A stretch of 64,000 bases of DNA from Collinsella aerofaciens (GCF_015554145.1 NZ_JADNHZ010000013.1:1-64000); one strand, 5' to 3'. Counted from the first letter of the stretch, positions 42,988-52,814 are shown. A program made the numbers and translations. The notes: generated by a model not told the origin, from the letters alone.

Positions 42988-44550
42988 ATGGCATTCGTTT
43001 CGCTCGCCATCATCGCACTCGTGGCCTTTGCGAGTCCTTTTATCGCCTCGGCGATTCCCGGAAAACCCGTTCCCGAGACGGTCTTTTTGCTCGTGCTCGG
43101 CGCGGTACTGGGACCCCATATGCTCGGCGTCATCCATGTAGATGCTGAGGTCTCGCTTGTGTCCGAGCTGGGCCTGGCCTTTTTGTTCCTGCTTGCCGGC
43201 TTTGAGATCGACCCCAAGAGCATCACGGGCGTCGAGGGGCGCTACGGCTTGGCGACGTGGGTCGTCACGTTTGGTATCGCCTGGCTTGCCGTGCGCTTTA
43301 CCCCGTGGTTCTCAGTCAGTCATTTCGACGGTATCGCCGTGACGCTTGCCCTCACTTCGACGGCGCTCGGTACGCTTGTGCCCATCATGCGTGAGCGCTC
43401 GCTCACCGGCACGCGCGTGGGCGACTCGATTCTCGCGTATGGCACTTGGGGCGAGCTCGGTCCCGTGCTCGCCATGTCGGTGCTGTTGTCTGCCCGCACT
43501 GGCATCCAAACGCTCGTTATCCTTGGCTTGTTTGCGGTGGTTTGCGTGTTGCTGGCCGTGGTCCCGAGCCGCTCCAAGCGCGTCGGCAGCCGCTTCTTTG
43601 CATTTGTTGAGGAGCGCGCCGATACCACGTCGCAGACCTTCGTGCGCCTGACGGTGCTCATCCTGGTCACGCTCGTGGCATTCTCGGCTGTCTTTGATCT
43701 CGACATCGTGTTGGGTTCTTTTGCCGCCGGCTTTGTCCTGCGCTATATCATCCCCGAGGGCAACCATACGCTCGAGACCAAGCTCGACGGTCTGGCCTAC
43801 GGTTTTTTGATTCCGGTGTTCTTTACCGTATCGGGCGCAAAGATCGATCTGACGGCCGTGGCGTCGCGCCCGGGTCTGCTCGTGGGCTTTATCGTGGCGT
43901 TGTTGATTATTCGTGCCGTGCCCATTCTTATTTCCATGAGCATTTGTCCTGCGACGCGCGATGTGTCGGCGTATGGTCGCATTACCGTGGCCCTGTACTG
44001 CACCACGGCGCTGCCGATCATCGTTGCCGTTACGAGCGTTGCCGTCAACGCGGGCGCGCTGTCGCAAGATATTGCGTCGGTCATGGTTGCCGCCGGTGCC
44101 ATCACGGTGTTCTTGATGCCATTGCTCGCGCAGCTCTTCTACCGCGTGGTGGATGCCGCACCGGTCGCCGCCGTGGCAGAGGTTGCCGAGCATCCATCCG
44201 ATGCGCTCGACATCTTGCGCGCCCACCACGACCTAGCGAGCTTGCTCGCGCGCGAGCACGAGCTGCTGACCTCGCATGGCCATGGTCGCGTATTCGAGGG
44301 CCTGCCTACGCTCGATACGATTGCCGAGCGTCTTTCCGCCGAGGCAGCGAGCGGCCACATCGATGCCCGCATCGTGGACGCGGCGCACCTGCTTGCCGAT
44401 AAGACCTATGGAGACGAGGTCGACCCGTCCGAGCTGACTCCGCGTGAGCGCCGCCGCCTGGAGCGCGCCAAGCTCGCTGTGCGCGAATACCGCCGCCGCA
44501 TGCTGGAGCTCTATGCGCGCGAAGAAGCCGAAGACGACGACGGCAAGTAG
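42988..44550 (+). CDS. Cation:proton antiporter (CPA2/Kef type)
   Basis: A 520-aa membrane antiporter exchanging Na+ or K+ for protons. About twelve membrane segments cover residues 1-385 (FASPFIASAIPGKPVPE, LAFLFLLAGFEIDPKS, LGSFAAGFVLRY, VFFTVSGAKIDL). The C-terminal 130 residues form a charged cytoplasmic tail with an HDLASLLAREHELL segment and no TrkA-N or TrkA-C domain. GAGAAAGG precedes the ATG. It diverges from purL and is followed by a strong terminator. Confidence 0.87.
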   Translation: MAFVSLAIIALVAFASPFIASAIPGKPVPETVFLLVLGAVLGPHMLGVIHVDAEVSLVSELGLAFLFLLAGFEIDPKSITGVEGRYGLATWVVTFGIAWLAVRFTPWFSVSHFDGIAVTLALTSTALGTLVPIMRERSLTGTRVGDSILAYGTWGELGPVLAMSVLLSARTGIQTLVILGLFAVVCVLLAVVPSRSKRVGSRFFAFVEERADTTSQTFVRLTVLILVTLVAFSAVFDLDIVLGSFAAGFVLRYIIPEGNHTLETKLDGLAYGFLIPVFFTVSGAKIDLTAVASRPGLLVGFIVALLIIRAVPILISMSICPATRDVSAYGRITVALYCTTALPIIVAVTSVAVNAGALSQDIASVMVAAGAITVFLMPLLAQLFYRVVDAAPVAAVAEVAEHPSDALDILRAHHDLASLLAREHELLTSHGHGRVFEGLPTLDTIAERLSAEAASGHIDARIVDAAHLLADKTYGDEVDPSELTPRERRRLERAKLAVREYRRRMLELYAREEAEDDDGK

Positions 44551-44590
44551 CAAGGAATGTCGGGATACGGGTTCCGTCCAAATAATAGAA

Positions 44591-44629
44591 GGCGCGCTGC
44601 CTGCGGTTGATGCAGGCAGCGCGCCTTTT
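44591..44629 (+). terminator. Terminator after the antiporter gene
   Basis: A perfect 14-bp stem GGCGCGCTGCCTGC/GCAGGCAGCGCGCC encloses a 7-nt loop and is followed by TTTT. It separates convergent genes and may work in both directions. Confidence 0.88.
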
Positions 44630-44671
44630 GCGTTGAGCTCCGTTGAGGTCCGAAATCGTGGCTTGCGACCT

Positions 44672-45421
44672 TTAGGAGCGGGCGGCTCCGTCGACGGGGA
44701 GCACGGCGCCCGTGACATAGGAGGACATGTCGCTCGCCAGGAAAACAAAGGCGTTGGCGACATCCTCGGGCTCGCCCATGCGACCCAGCGGAATGGTGGC
44801 GATGATGGGCTTGATGACCTCTTCGGGCAGGTTGGCGACCATGTCGGTCTTAGTCACGCCGGGGGCGACGGCGTTGACGCGGATGCCCATGGGAGCGAGC
44901 TCGCGCGAGAGCGACTGGACCATACCGTTGACGGCAAACTTGGACGTGGGGTAACCGACGCCGGAGGGCTGGCCGTACTTGGCGACCATCGAGCTTGTGG
45001 TAGTGATGGTGCCGCCGTGGCCGGCCTCGGTCATGATCTTGGCGGCAGCCTGGTGGCCATTAAAGACGGCGACGACGTTAAGGTCCATGACCTTTGCGAA
45101 CTCCTCGGCCGTGTAGTCCAAGAGGGGTGAACGCTGGGAGATACCGGCATTGTTGACGACCGTGTCCAAGCCGCCCATGTCGGCTGCAGTCTGCGTAAAG
45201 GCCTCAGTCACGGCCTCGAGCGAGGTGAGATCGCAGGAGCGACCCCAGACCTTGGCGTCGGGATAGGCGGCTGTCAGCTTCTCAACGGCCGTGTCGGCAG
45301 TCTCCTGGCGCGAGCCAAAGACGGTGACGGCAGCGCCTTCCTCGATAAAACGGCAGGCGATGGCATAGCCGATACCGCGTGTGCCTCCGGTGATGATTGC
45401 TTTCTTGCCCTCGAGCAACAT
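44672..45421 (-). CDS. Short-chain dehydrogenase/reductase (FabG-like)
   Basis: A 249-aa NAD(P)-dependent oxidoreductase. The cofactor motif is ITGGTRGIGYAIA at about residues 10-22, then NNAG near 86. The catalytic serine is in ITTTSSMVA, and the tyrosine and lysine are in GYPTSKFAVNG. Overall it resembles 3-oxoacyl-ACP reductases, but stand-alone members often reduce other keto substrates. AGAGGAAG lies before the ATG at 45421, favoured over an extension to 45493. No fatty-acid synthesis genes are near. Confidence 0.9.
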   Translation of the reverse strand: MLLEGKKAIITGGTRGIGYAIACRFIEEGAAVTVFGSRQETADTAVEKLTAAYPDAKVWGRSCDLTSLEAVTEAFTQTAADMGGLDTVVNNAGISQRSPLLDYTAEEFAKVMDLNVVAVFNGHQAAAKIMTEAGHGGTITTTSSMVAKYGQPSGVGYPTSKFAVNGMVQSLSRELAPMGIRVNAVAPGVTKTDMVANLPEEVIKPIIATIPLGRMGEPEDVANAFVFLASDMSSYVTGAVLPVDGAARS

Positions 45422-45570
45422 GGTGCTTCCTCTCATCGCGGGCGGACATTCGCAGCACAGCGTAGCGGTAGTCGGAATCGGCCGCGTTTGCATATCGGTG
45501 AACGGTAGCCCGCGTTACCGATGAGCGGCTCGCGCAAATATGCTTTGCCGTTGTGCTTAGGGCAGGTGAC

Positions 45571-45604
45571 AAAAGGGCTCCCGTCCCACATCGGACGGGA
45601 GCCC
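45571..45604 (-). terminator. Terminator of the homoserine dehydrogenase gene
   Basis: Minus-strand GGGCTCCCGTCC/GGACGGGAGCCC is a perfect 12-bp stem with a 6-nt loop and TTTTGTC afterwards. Confidence 0.88.
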
Positions 45605-45635
45605 TCAAGGCGCGTATTGCTAGGCGAGCGTTGGG

Positions 45636-46979
45636 CTAGTTCGCCATGACGCCTTCGGTCCAAGCCTCAACGTCCTCGATGCGCAGGACGTTGGCGACCT
45701 CGGCCACGCAGCCGACGCTGGCAAGCTCGGCGGCGGCAGCCTGGACGTCCTTCTCGAGCGCGCGGTGCGTCAGGAAGATGACCGAGCAGGCATCGCTGAC
45801 GCCCGATTTGCCGTCCTCGACCTGGTTGATGAGCGAGATCGAGATGTTGTGCTTGGCAAAGATGTCGACCGTCTCGGACAGGGCGCCCACGCGGTCGGCG
45901 ACTTTCAGGCGCACATAGTACTTGGTCTGGAGCTCGTCCATGGGCTTAAAGGTGAGGTTGTGGCCATAGGGCTCAATCTCGGGCAGCGGAGCCACGCCGC
46001 GGCTGATCTGCTCGGAGAGCGACAGGATATCGCCCACGACGGCGCTCGCGGTGGGGAAGGAGCCTGCGCCCGCGCCGTAGAACATGGTCTCGCCCACGGC
46101 GTCGCCTACCACGTAGACGGCGTTCATGGCGCCGTTGACCTTGGCGAGCATATGGTCTGCGGGGATCAGCGTGGGATGCACGCGAACGTCGACGCCAGCG
46201 TCGGTGTTGCGGGCGATGCCGAGCAGTTTGATGGTGTAGCCGAGCTCGCGGGCCTGGGCGATGTCCTCGGCGCCGATGGTGCGGATACCCTGCTGGTACA
46301 CATCATCGGTGGTAACGCGGGTGCCAAAGCCGATGGAGGCGAGGATGGCCGTCTTGCTGGCGGCATCGAAGCCGTCGACGTCGGCGGACGGGTCGGCCTC
46401 GGCATAGCCCTTAGCCTGTGCGTCGGCGAGCACGTCAGCGTAATCGGCGCCCTCGGCGTCCATGCGCGACAGGATGTAGTTGGTGGTGCCGTTGAGGATG
46501 CCGGCGATGGTCAGGATCTTGTTACCCACCAGGTCGTGCTCGAGTGTGCTGACAATGGGGATGCCGCCACCGCAGCTGGCCTCGCACTTAATCTGCACGC
46601 CGCACGCACGCGCCTTCTCGGCAAGCGTCTCGACATGGCGGCCCAGCAGGGCCTTGTTGGCGGAGACGACATGCTTGCCGTTCTCGAAGGCAGTGGTGAA
46701 GATCTCGGTTGCGGGATGCTCGCCACCAATCAGCTCGACGACGATGTCGACGGCGGGGTCGGTGACGACATCGTGCCAGTCGCTCGTAAAGGCCTCGCGC
46801 TCAATGCCTGCCGCCTCGGCCTGCTCCCAAGCAAGCGCGCAGGCGCGGGTCAGCTTAAGGTCGATGCCGTAGGCTGCCAGGTACTCATCGTGGTGGCTCT
46901 TGATCAGACGGGCCACGCCGCCGCCGACGGTTCCCAGACCGATCAGACCGACGTTCACGGTGCGCAGGGGTTCGCTCAT
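45636..46979 (-). CDS. hom: Homoserine dehydrogenase
   Basis: A 447-aa NAD(P)-dependent enzyme that reduces aspartate semialdehyde to homoserine for threonine and methionine. The nucleotide site is VGLIGLGTVGGGVARL at residues 10-25. The catalytic region reads NGTTNYILSRM and GYAEADPSADVDGFDAASK. A C-terminal ACT domain (residues about 355-435, KVADRVGALSETVDIFAKH) indicates threonine feedback. AAGGAG precedes the ATG. No thrB or thrC is adjacent. The upstream gap 46980-47230 holds promoters for this gene and the opposite binding protein, but no clear boxes are visible. Confidence 0.95.
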   Translation of the reverse strand: MSEPLRTVNVGLIGLGTVGGGVARLIKSHHDEYLAAYGIDLKLTRACALAWEQAEAAGIEREAFTSDWHDVVTDPAVDIVVELIGGEHPATEIFTTAFENGKHVVSANKALLGRHVETLAEKARACGVQIKCEASCGGGIPIVSTLEHDLVGNKILTIAGILNGTTNYILSRMDAEGADYADVLADAQAKGYAEADPSADVDGFDAASKTAILASIGFGTRVTTDDVYQQGIRTIGAEDIAQARELGYTIKLLGIARNTDAGVDVRVHPTLIPADHMLAKVNGAMNAVYVVGDAVGETMFYGAGAGSFPTASAVVGDILSLSEQISRGVAPLPEIEPYGHNLTFKPMDELQTKYYVRLKVADRVGALSETVDIFAKHNISISLINQVEDGKSGVSDACSVIFLTHRALEKDVQAAAAELASVGCVAEVANVLRIEDVEAWTEGVMAN

Positions 46980-47230
46980 AGATAACTCCTTCGTGCATCT
47001 TATGGATGGATAAACCGCTTAAAGGTTGAGTGCATTCTAGCGTGAACCGGGGGCGCGTGCTCGCCAGGCAACAGGAGCCGCACAAAACGGCACCCCCGAA
47101 ACGCTGCGGAAACATTGGAAACACGCTCGCTACAAACGGACTTCCGTAACAAACTGTCAACGTTTGCGCCATAAGGTTTGCCCTGTACCGCAAGACGGCC
47201 GCACCGCGGCCAGCGAAAAAGGGGGACACC

Positions 47231-48397
47231 ATGTTCAACATCAACAGCACGCTCAGCCGTAGGAACTTTCTCGCCGGCGCTGCGGCGCTCGGCAGCACCG
47301 CCGCACTCGCTGGTTGCTCGTCGGGTGGCTCGGACGGCGGCACCGCCGATGACGGCAAGACCTTCAAGATCGGTGTCATCGGCCCTCTGACCGGCGCCGC
47401 GGCAACCTATGGCGTTTCGGCCGAGAAGGGTGCCAAGCTTGCCGCCAAGGATTTCTCGACCAAGGACCTCAAACTCTCGCTTAAGTCCGAGGATGACGTC
47501 GCCGACGGCGAGAAGGCTATCAACGCCTTCAATACCCTGTGCGACTGGGGCATGCAGGCGCTCGTCGGCCCCGTCACGACTGGTGCCGCCGTCGCTGTCT
47601 CGGGCGAGATCGCCGACGATATGCTCATGGTCACGCCCTCTGCTTCGTCCCTCGACGTCACCAAGGACAAGACCACGGTTTTCCAGGTTTGCTTTACCGA
47701 CCCCACCATGGGCGCGAGTGCTGCCAAGTTTTTGGCCGAGAAGTATGCAGACGCCAAGATCGCCCTGTTTTACAACTCCGGCGATACGTACAGCTCGGGT
47801 GTTGCCGACGCCTTTGCCGAGCAGGCCAAGGCATCCAAGCTCGACATCGTCGATACCGAGACCTTTAAGGACGACTCTTCCACGAGCTTTACCAACCAGC
47901 TCACCAAGGCCAAGGAGGCCGGCGCCACGCTTATCTTTGCCCCGATCTATTACACGCCGGCGTCCGTTTTGCTCAAGAACGCCAAGGACATGGGCTACGA
48001 CATGACCCTCATGGGCACCGACGGCATGGACGGCCTGCTCTCCGTTGAGGGCTTCGACACCTCTCTTGCCGAGGGCGTGCTGCTCATGACCCCGTTCTCT
48101 GCCGACGATGAGAAGAACGCCGACTTCGTCAAGGCATATAAGGACGCCTACGACGAGACGCCCAACCAGTTTGCCGCCGATGCCTATGACTGCGTCCATG
48201 CGATTGTCGAGGCTATCGATAAGGCAGACATCGACATCACGGCCGACGGCGCCGACATTGCCGGCGATCTTGCCAAGGCCATGCGCAAGATCAAGATCGA
48301 GGGCCTGACGGGCGAGCTCACGTGGAACGACGAGGGCCAAGTCGAAAAGCCCGCCACAGCCTATGTGATCCAGGACGGCAAGTACATCGCCGCCTAA
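47231..48397 (+). CDS. Branched-chain amino-acid binding lipoprotein 1
   Basis: A 388-aa periplasmic-type substrate-binding protein (LivJ family), here a lipoprotein. The N-terminus combines a twin-arginine-like RRNFLAG with a lipobox LAGC (Cys near 29), suggesting Tat export followed by lipid attachment. The binding domain starts with FKIGVIGPLTGAAATYG. GGGGG precedes the ATG. A second, very similar gene follows after 270 bases. The permease and ATPase genes come next, so this is the first gene of the liv operon. Confidence 0.93.
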   Translation: MFNINSTLSRRNFLAGAAALGSTAALAGCSSGGSDGGTADDGKTFKIGVIGPLTGAAATYGVSAEKGAKLAAKDFSTKDLKLSLKSEDDVADGEKAINAFNTLCDWGMQALVGPVTTGAAVAVSGEIADDMLMVTPSASSLDVTKDKTTVFQVCFTDPTMGASAAKFLAEKYADAKIALFYNSGDTYSSGVADAFAEQAKASKLDIVDTETFKDDSSTSFTNQLTKAKEAGATLIFAPIYYTPASVLLKNAKDMGYDMTLMGTDGMDGLLSVEGFDTSLAEGVLLMTPFSADDEKNADFVKAYKDAYDETPNQFAADAYDCVHAIVEAIDKADIDITADGADIAGDLAKAMRKIKIEGLTGELTWNDEGQVEKPATAYVIQDGKYIAA

Positions 48398-48667
48398 GTG
48401 CGCAAAAGTGCGACCGGTGAGGCCGTTTTATTCAGGGCAGGGACGCTTGTAACGGAATGGAAACATTACTTTCACACAATAAAGTGGCTAAACTGCATAA
48501 ACCAATAGAAATACGCATAATTATGGATAAACGGACAAAACAAAAGAAAAGTTGAAATAATCGCCACTTTTCTCAACTAAAGCGTCTACTATTTTGCGAA
48601 CGCCGAACACGGCGAAGGATGGCCTGTTGGGTAACCGAAACCCGACGAGATTTGAGAGGAGAGCCGC

Positions 48668-49855
48668 ATGTCGAGCCTCACCGGTAAGTCATTGAACCCT
48701 GTTATGAATCGCAGGAGCGTTATCGCGAGCGCAGCAGGTCTGGGGGCGATGTCTATTCTAGCTGGCTGCTCCTCCAACGGCGGCGACAGCGGTTCCGCTT
48801 CGGGCGACGCTTCGTTTAAGATCGGCACCATCGGCCCGCTGACCGGCGCCAACGCGTCCTACGGCAAGTCCGTTACCCAGGGTGTCGAGCTTGGCTGCAA
48901 GGATTTCTCGACCAAGGAGCTGCCGCTTGCCAGCAAGGCCGAGGATGACCAGGCCGACGGCGAGAAGGCCGTCAACGCCTTTAACACCCTGCTCGACTGG
49001 GGCATGCAGGCCCTCGTCGGCCCGACCACCACGGGTGCGTCGGTTGCCGTTGCCGCCGAGTGCGGTAACGACCCCGAGACGTTCATGATCACTCCGTCCG
49101 CGTCCTCCGAGGACGTCACCAAGGGCAAGGATTGCGTCTTCCAGGTTTGCTTTACCGATCCCAACCAGGGCGTCAACGCTGCCAAGTTCCTGGCGCAGAA
49201 GTATGCGGACGAGAAGTTCGTGCTGTTCTATAACTCCGGCGACGCCTATTCTTCGGGCATCGCAGATTCCTTTAAGGTTCAGGCCGCTAAATCCAAGCTC
49301 GAGATTGTTGACGAGGAGACCTTTAAGGACGACTCCGCCACGAGCTTTACCAACCAGCTCACCAAGGCCAAGCAGGCCGGCGCCACCATGATCTTTGCAC
49401 CAATCTACTACACGCCGGCGTCCGTCCTGCTCAAGAACGCCAAGGACATGGGCTACGACGTCAAGATGATGGGCTGCGACGGCATGGACGGCATCCTGGG
49501 CGTTGAGGGCTTCGACACCTCTCTTGCCGAGGGTCTGCTGCTCATGACCCCGTTCTCCGCCGACGACGAGAAGAACGCCGACTTCGTCAACGCTTACAAG
49601 GATAAGTATGGCGAGACTCCGGACCAGTTTGCCGCCGACGCTTACGACGGCGTGCACGCGGTGGCCGAGGCCCTCGAGGAGGCCGGTCTTGGTGTCGACG
49701 CCGACCCGACCGAGGTCGCCGAGAAGCTGCCTAAGGCTATGCTCAAGATTACCGTTGACGGTCTGACCGGCAAGCTCACCTGGAACGATAAGGGCCAGGT
49801 CCAGAAGGAGCCCACGGCGTACGTCATCACCGACGGCAAGTACGTACAGGCCTAA
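48668..49855 (+). CDS. Branched-chain amino-acid binding lipoprotein 2
   Basis: A 395-aa paralogue of the preceding binding protein. The export region carries NRRSVIAS and the lipobox LAGC. Long segments are nearly identical to copy 1 (FAPIYYTPASVLLKNAKDMG, GFDTSLAEG, LMTPFSADDEKNADFV), while the N-terminal third and C-terminus differ. The likely binding site is altered at places such as TDGMDG against CDGMDG, so ligand preference may differ. GAGGAG lies before the ATG. An AT-rich gap of 270 bases upstream may hold its own promoter. A hairpin follows before the permease gene. Confidence 0.93.
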   Translation: MSSLTGKSLNPVMNRRSVIASAAGLGAMSILAGCSSNGGDSGSASGDASFKIGTIGPLTGANASYGKSVTQGVELGCKDFSTKELPLASKAEDDQADGEKAVNAFNTLLDWGMQALVGPTTTGASVAVAAECGNDPETFMITPSASSEDVTKGKDCVFQVCFTDPNQGVNAAKFLAQKYADEKFVLFYNSGDAYSSGIADSFKVQAAKSKLEIVDEETFKDDSATSFTNQLTKAKQAGATMIFAPIYYTPASVLLKNAKDMGYDVKMMGCDGMDGILGVEGFDTSLAEGLLLMTPFSADDEKNADFVNAYKDKYGETPDQFAADAYDGVHAVAEALEEAGLGVDADPTEVAEKLPKAMLKITVDGLTGKLTWNDKGQVQKEPTAYVITDGKYVQA

Positions 49856-49887
49856 TAAGCCGCCTTACATAGAGCGGTTTTGATCCC

Positions 49888-49916
49888 AAGCAGGGGAGGT
49901 TTGGCCTTCCCTGCTT
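49888..49916 (+). terminator. Intra-operon hairpin after the binding protein
   Basis: AAGCAGGGGAGG pairs with CCTTCCCTGCTT (11 pairs plus one G-T) around the loop TTTGG. With GCTTGG afterwards it is a leaky terminator that would keep permease expression below that of the binding proteins. A smaller AGGGAC/GTCCCT hairpin follows at 49928-49947. Confidence 0.65.
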
Positions 49917-49993
49917 GCTTGGTATCTAGGGACAGTGTAACGTCCCTGTTTCATACATTAACTGGAAACCTATTCGAAAGGGGGATGTGGAAC

Positions 49994-50875
49994 ATGACGG
50001 TCTTTATCCAATACCTGGTCAACGGCCTGTCCATGGGCAGCGTCTACGCCATCATCGCGTTGGGCTACACCATGGTCTACGGTATCGCCAAGATGCTGAA
50101 CTTCGCTCACGGCGACGTTATCATGGTCGGTGCCTATGTCTCGTTCTGTGCCACGTCGTATCTCGGCCTCCCGGGCTGGGCATCTGTAATTCTCTCTTGT
50201 GTGGTCTGCACCGTTCTCGGTGTTCTCATCGAGGGTCTGGCATACAAGCCGCTGCGTCAGGCGGGCCCGCTGGCCGTTCTGATCACGGCCATCGGCGTGT
50301 CTTACTTCCTGCAGAACGCCGCGCAGCTTCTGTGGGGCGCCACGCCCAAGAACTTCACTTCGCTCGTCACCTTCCAGGTGCCGGAGTTCTTGGCCAAGTT
50401 CAATGTAAGCGCCGTTTCGCTCGTCACCATCGTCGCCTGCCTGGTTATCATGGCCGGTCTGATGTTCTTTACAGGTAAGACCAAGATGGGCAAAGCCATG
50501 CGCGCCGTGTCCGAGGACAAGGCCGCCGCTCAGCTCATGGGCATCAACGTCAACCGTACCATCTCGATGACGTTTGCCATCGGCTCTGCCCTTGCCGCCA
50601 TCGCCGGCGTGCTGCTGTGCTCCTACTCGCCGGTGCTGCAGCCCACGACGGGTGCCATGCCTGGCATCAAGGCCTTCGACGCCGCCGTCTTCGGCGGTAT
50701 CGGCTCCATCCCCGGCGCCTTTGTCGGTGGCATTCTCATCGGCATCATCGAGGCGATGGCGCAGGCCTACATTTCCACGAGCCTTGCCAACTCCATCGTC
50801 TTTGGTGTTCTGATCATCGTCCTGCTCGTCAAGCCTGCCGGCCTCTTGGGCAAGTACGTCCCCGAGAAGGTGTAG
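49994..50875 (+). CDS. livH: Branched-chain amino-acid ABC permease LivH
   Basis: A 293-aa inner-membrane permease of the LivH family, with about eight segments. Family marks are LVNGLSMGSVYAIIALGYTM, MLNFAHGDVIMVG and GSIPGAFVGGILIG. The ATG at 49994 has AAAGGGGG nine bases upstream; upstream starts lack spacing. It forms the channel with LivM, energised by LivG and LivF. Confidence 0.94.
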   Translation: MTVFIQYLVNGLSMGSVYAIIALGYTMVYGIAKMLNFAHGDVIMVGAYVSFCATSYLGLPGWASVILSCVVCTVLGVLIEGLAYKPLRQAGPLAVLITAIGVSYFLQNAAQLLWGATPKNFTSLVTFQVPEFLAKFNVSAVSLVTIVACLVIMAGLMFFTGKTKMGKAMRAVSEDKAAAQLMGINVNRTISMTFAIGSALAAIAGVLLCSYSPVLQPTTGAMPGIKAFDAAVFGGIGSIPGAFVGGILIGIIEAMAQAYISTSLANSIVFGVLIIVLLVKPAGLLGKYVPEKV

Positions 50876-51964
50876 GTGAGCGTTATGAAGTTTCTTAAAG
50901 ACAAGCAGACGCGTCACGACTTTGTTACGTACGCCATGTGCCTTGTGGCGTTCGCCATCGTGTTCTTTATGCAGTCCAACCACATGATTCCGCGCATGAT
51001 CGCCGGTCAGCTGGTTCCCATCACGGCCTATATCGTCATGGCCATCTCCCTTAACCTCGTCGTCGGCATCGCGGGCGACTTGTCGCTGGGCCACGCGGGC
51101 TTTATGAGTGTCGGTGCCTATACGGGAATCGTCACCGCCGTCGCGCTGGAGAGCGCCGTTCCCTCCGATCCGGTGCGCCTTATCATCAGCATCGTGGTCG
51201 GTGCCATCGCTGCCGCCATCCTGGGCTTCTTGATCGGCATCCCGGTCCTTCGCCTGAGCGGCGATTACCTGGCTATCGTGACGCTGGCCTTTGGCGAGAT
51301 CATCAAAGAGATCGTCACCTGCCTTATCGTGGGCGTCGACTCCCGCGGCCTGCATGTGATCTTTAACATCACGGGCAACTCCACGATCGACGACCTGCAC
51401 CTGCTCGAGGACGGCACCGCCATCATCAAGGGCGCCCAGGGTGCCTCGGGCGTGTCGACGTACTCGACCTTCCTCGCCGGTGCCATCCTGGTCATGGTCG
51501 CGCTCGTGATTGTACTCAACCTGGTGCGCAGCCGTACCGGCCGTGCCATCATGGCCGTGCGCGATAACAAGATCGCAGCCGAGTCCGTAGGCATCTCCGT
51601 CACCGAGTACCGCATGATCGCCTTCGTGGTTTCCGCTGCCCTCGCCGGTGCTGCCGGAGCTCTCTTCGGCGGTAACTTCTCGCAGCTCTCCGCCACCAAG
51701 TTCGACTTCAACACGTCGATCCTCATCCTGGTGTTCGTGGTCCTGGGCGGTCTGGGCAACATGCGCGGCTCCGTCATCGCGGCGGCGTTGCTCACGGTGC
51801 TTCCTGAGCTGCTCCGTCAGTTCTCGGACTACCGCATGCTCATCTACGCCATCGTGCTGATCCTGGTCATGATCTTTACCAACAACCCGCAGCTCAAGGC
51901 GTTCTTCGGTCGCGTCAAGGACCGTTTTGCTTCCAAGAAGGAGGTGGCAGCCGATGCCCAGTAA
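50876..51964 (+). CDS. livM: Branched-chain amino-acid ABC permease LivM
   Basis: A 362-aa permease with eight to ten membrane segments. It carries the LivM signatures NLVVGIAGDLSLGHAGFMSVG, LSGDYLAIVTLAFGEI and GLGNMRGSVIAAALLT. The start is a GTG directly after the livH stop (GAGAAGG five bases upstream); an ATG at 50885 is possible. Its end overlaps livG by eleven bases. Confidence 0.93.
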   Translation: MSVMKFLKDKQTRHDFVTYAMCLVAFAIVFFMQSNHMIPRMIAGQLVPITAYIVMAISLNLVVGIAGDLSLGHAGFMSVGAYTGIVTAVALESAVPSDPVRLIISIVVGAIAAAILGFLIGIPVLRLSGDYLAIVTLAFGEIIKEIVTCLIVGVDSRGLHVIFNITGNSTIDDLHLLEDGTAIIKGAQGASGVSTYSTFLAGAILVMVALVIVLNLVRSRTGRAIMAVRDNKIAAESVGISVTEYRMIAFVVSAALAGAAGALFGGNFSQLSATKFDFNTSILILVFVVLGGLGNMRGSVIAAALLTVLPELLRQFSDYRMLIYAIVLILVMIFTNNPQLKAFFGRVKDRFASKKEVAADAQ

Positions 51965-52814
51965 ATTTGAGTTCAACAAGGGCAAGATGGTCCCGTATCC
52001 TTCTGGCGCCATCGTTCCCGATCGCGACCTGGGCCAGCGCCCGGCGCTCGAGTGCATCCACCTGGGCATTGAGTTCGGTGGCCTTAAGGCAGTCGACGAC
52101 TTTAGCCTGACTATCGGCAAGACCGAGATCGCCGGCCTGATCGGCCCCAATGGTGCCGGTAAGACCACGGTCTTCAACCTGCTCACCAAGGTGTACCAGC
52201 CCACGCACGGCACCATCCTGCTCGACGGTGAGGACACCTCGGGCAAGTCGGTCTACCAGGTCAACCGCATGGGTATTGCCCGCACCTTCCAAAACATCCG
52301 CCTGTTTAACACCATGACGGTGGAGGATAACGTTAAGGTCGGCCTGCATAACCAGGAGCGTTACTCCGGCTTTGAGGGCGTGCTGCGCCTGCCGACGTAT
52401 TGGAAGCACGAGAAGGCCGCCCACGAGCGCGCCATGGAGCTGCTGTCCATCTTTGATATGGAGCATCTGGCAAATGAGCAGGCCGGCTCGCTGCCTTACG
52501 GCGCTCAGCGTCGTCTGGAGATCGTCCGTGCGCTTGCCACCAACCCCAAGCTGCTGCTGCTCGACGAGCCTGCCGCCGGCATGAACCCGTCCGAGACCGC
52601 CGAGCTCATGGAGAACATCGTCAAGATTCGTGACACCTTCGGCATCGCCATCATGCTTATCGAGCACGACATGTCGCTCGTTATGAACATCTGTGAGGGC
52701 ATCTGCGTGCTCAACTTTGGTAAGGTCATCGCCAAGGGCACGGCCGAGGAAATCCAGAACAACGACGCCGTTATCGAGGCGTATCTGGGCAAGCAGGATA
52801 AGGGGGAGAACTAA
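51954..52814 (+). CDS. livG: Branched-chain amino-acid ABC ATPase LivG
   Basis: A 286-aa cytoplasmic ATPase. Walker A is GPNGAGKTT near residue 64, the signature is LPYGAQRRLEIVRAL and Walker B is LLLLDEPAAGMNP. The N-terminal 30 residues (MPSKFEFNKGKMVPYPSG) extend beyond the usual start but are in frame and backed by AAGGAGG, so the start looks right. It pairs with LivF. Confidence 0.94.
   Translation: MPSKFEFNKGKMVPYPSGAIVPDRDLGQRPALECIHLGIEFGGLKAVDDFSLTIGKTEIAGLIGPNGAGKTTVFNLLTKVYQPTHGTILLDGEDTSGKSVYQVNRMGIARTFQNIRLFNTMTVEDNVKVGLHNQERYSGFEGVLRLPTYWKHEKAAHERAMELLSIFDMEHLANEQAGSLPYGAQRRLEIVRALATNPKLLLLDEPAAGMNPSETAELMENIVKIRDTFGIAIMLIEHDMSLVMNICEGICVLNFGKVIAKGTAEEIQNNDAVIEAYLGKQDKGEN

Noticed and set aside
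49928..49947. Another member of the GGGGAC-loop hairpin family
   Set aside because: AGGGACAG is present, but a 13-nt loop would leave arms that do not pair; the sequence instead folds as a simple AGGGAC/GTCCCT hairpin.
49970..52246. A 758-codon minus-strand frame opposite livH, livM and the start of livG
   Set aside because: It spans three well-supported genes on the other strand and is composed of D, G, H and R repeats typical of antisense GC-rich frames.
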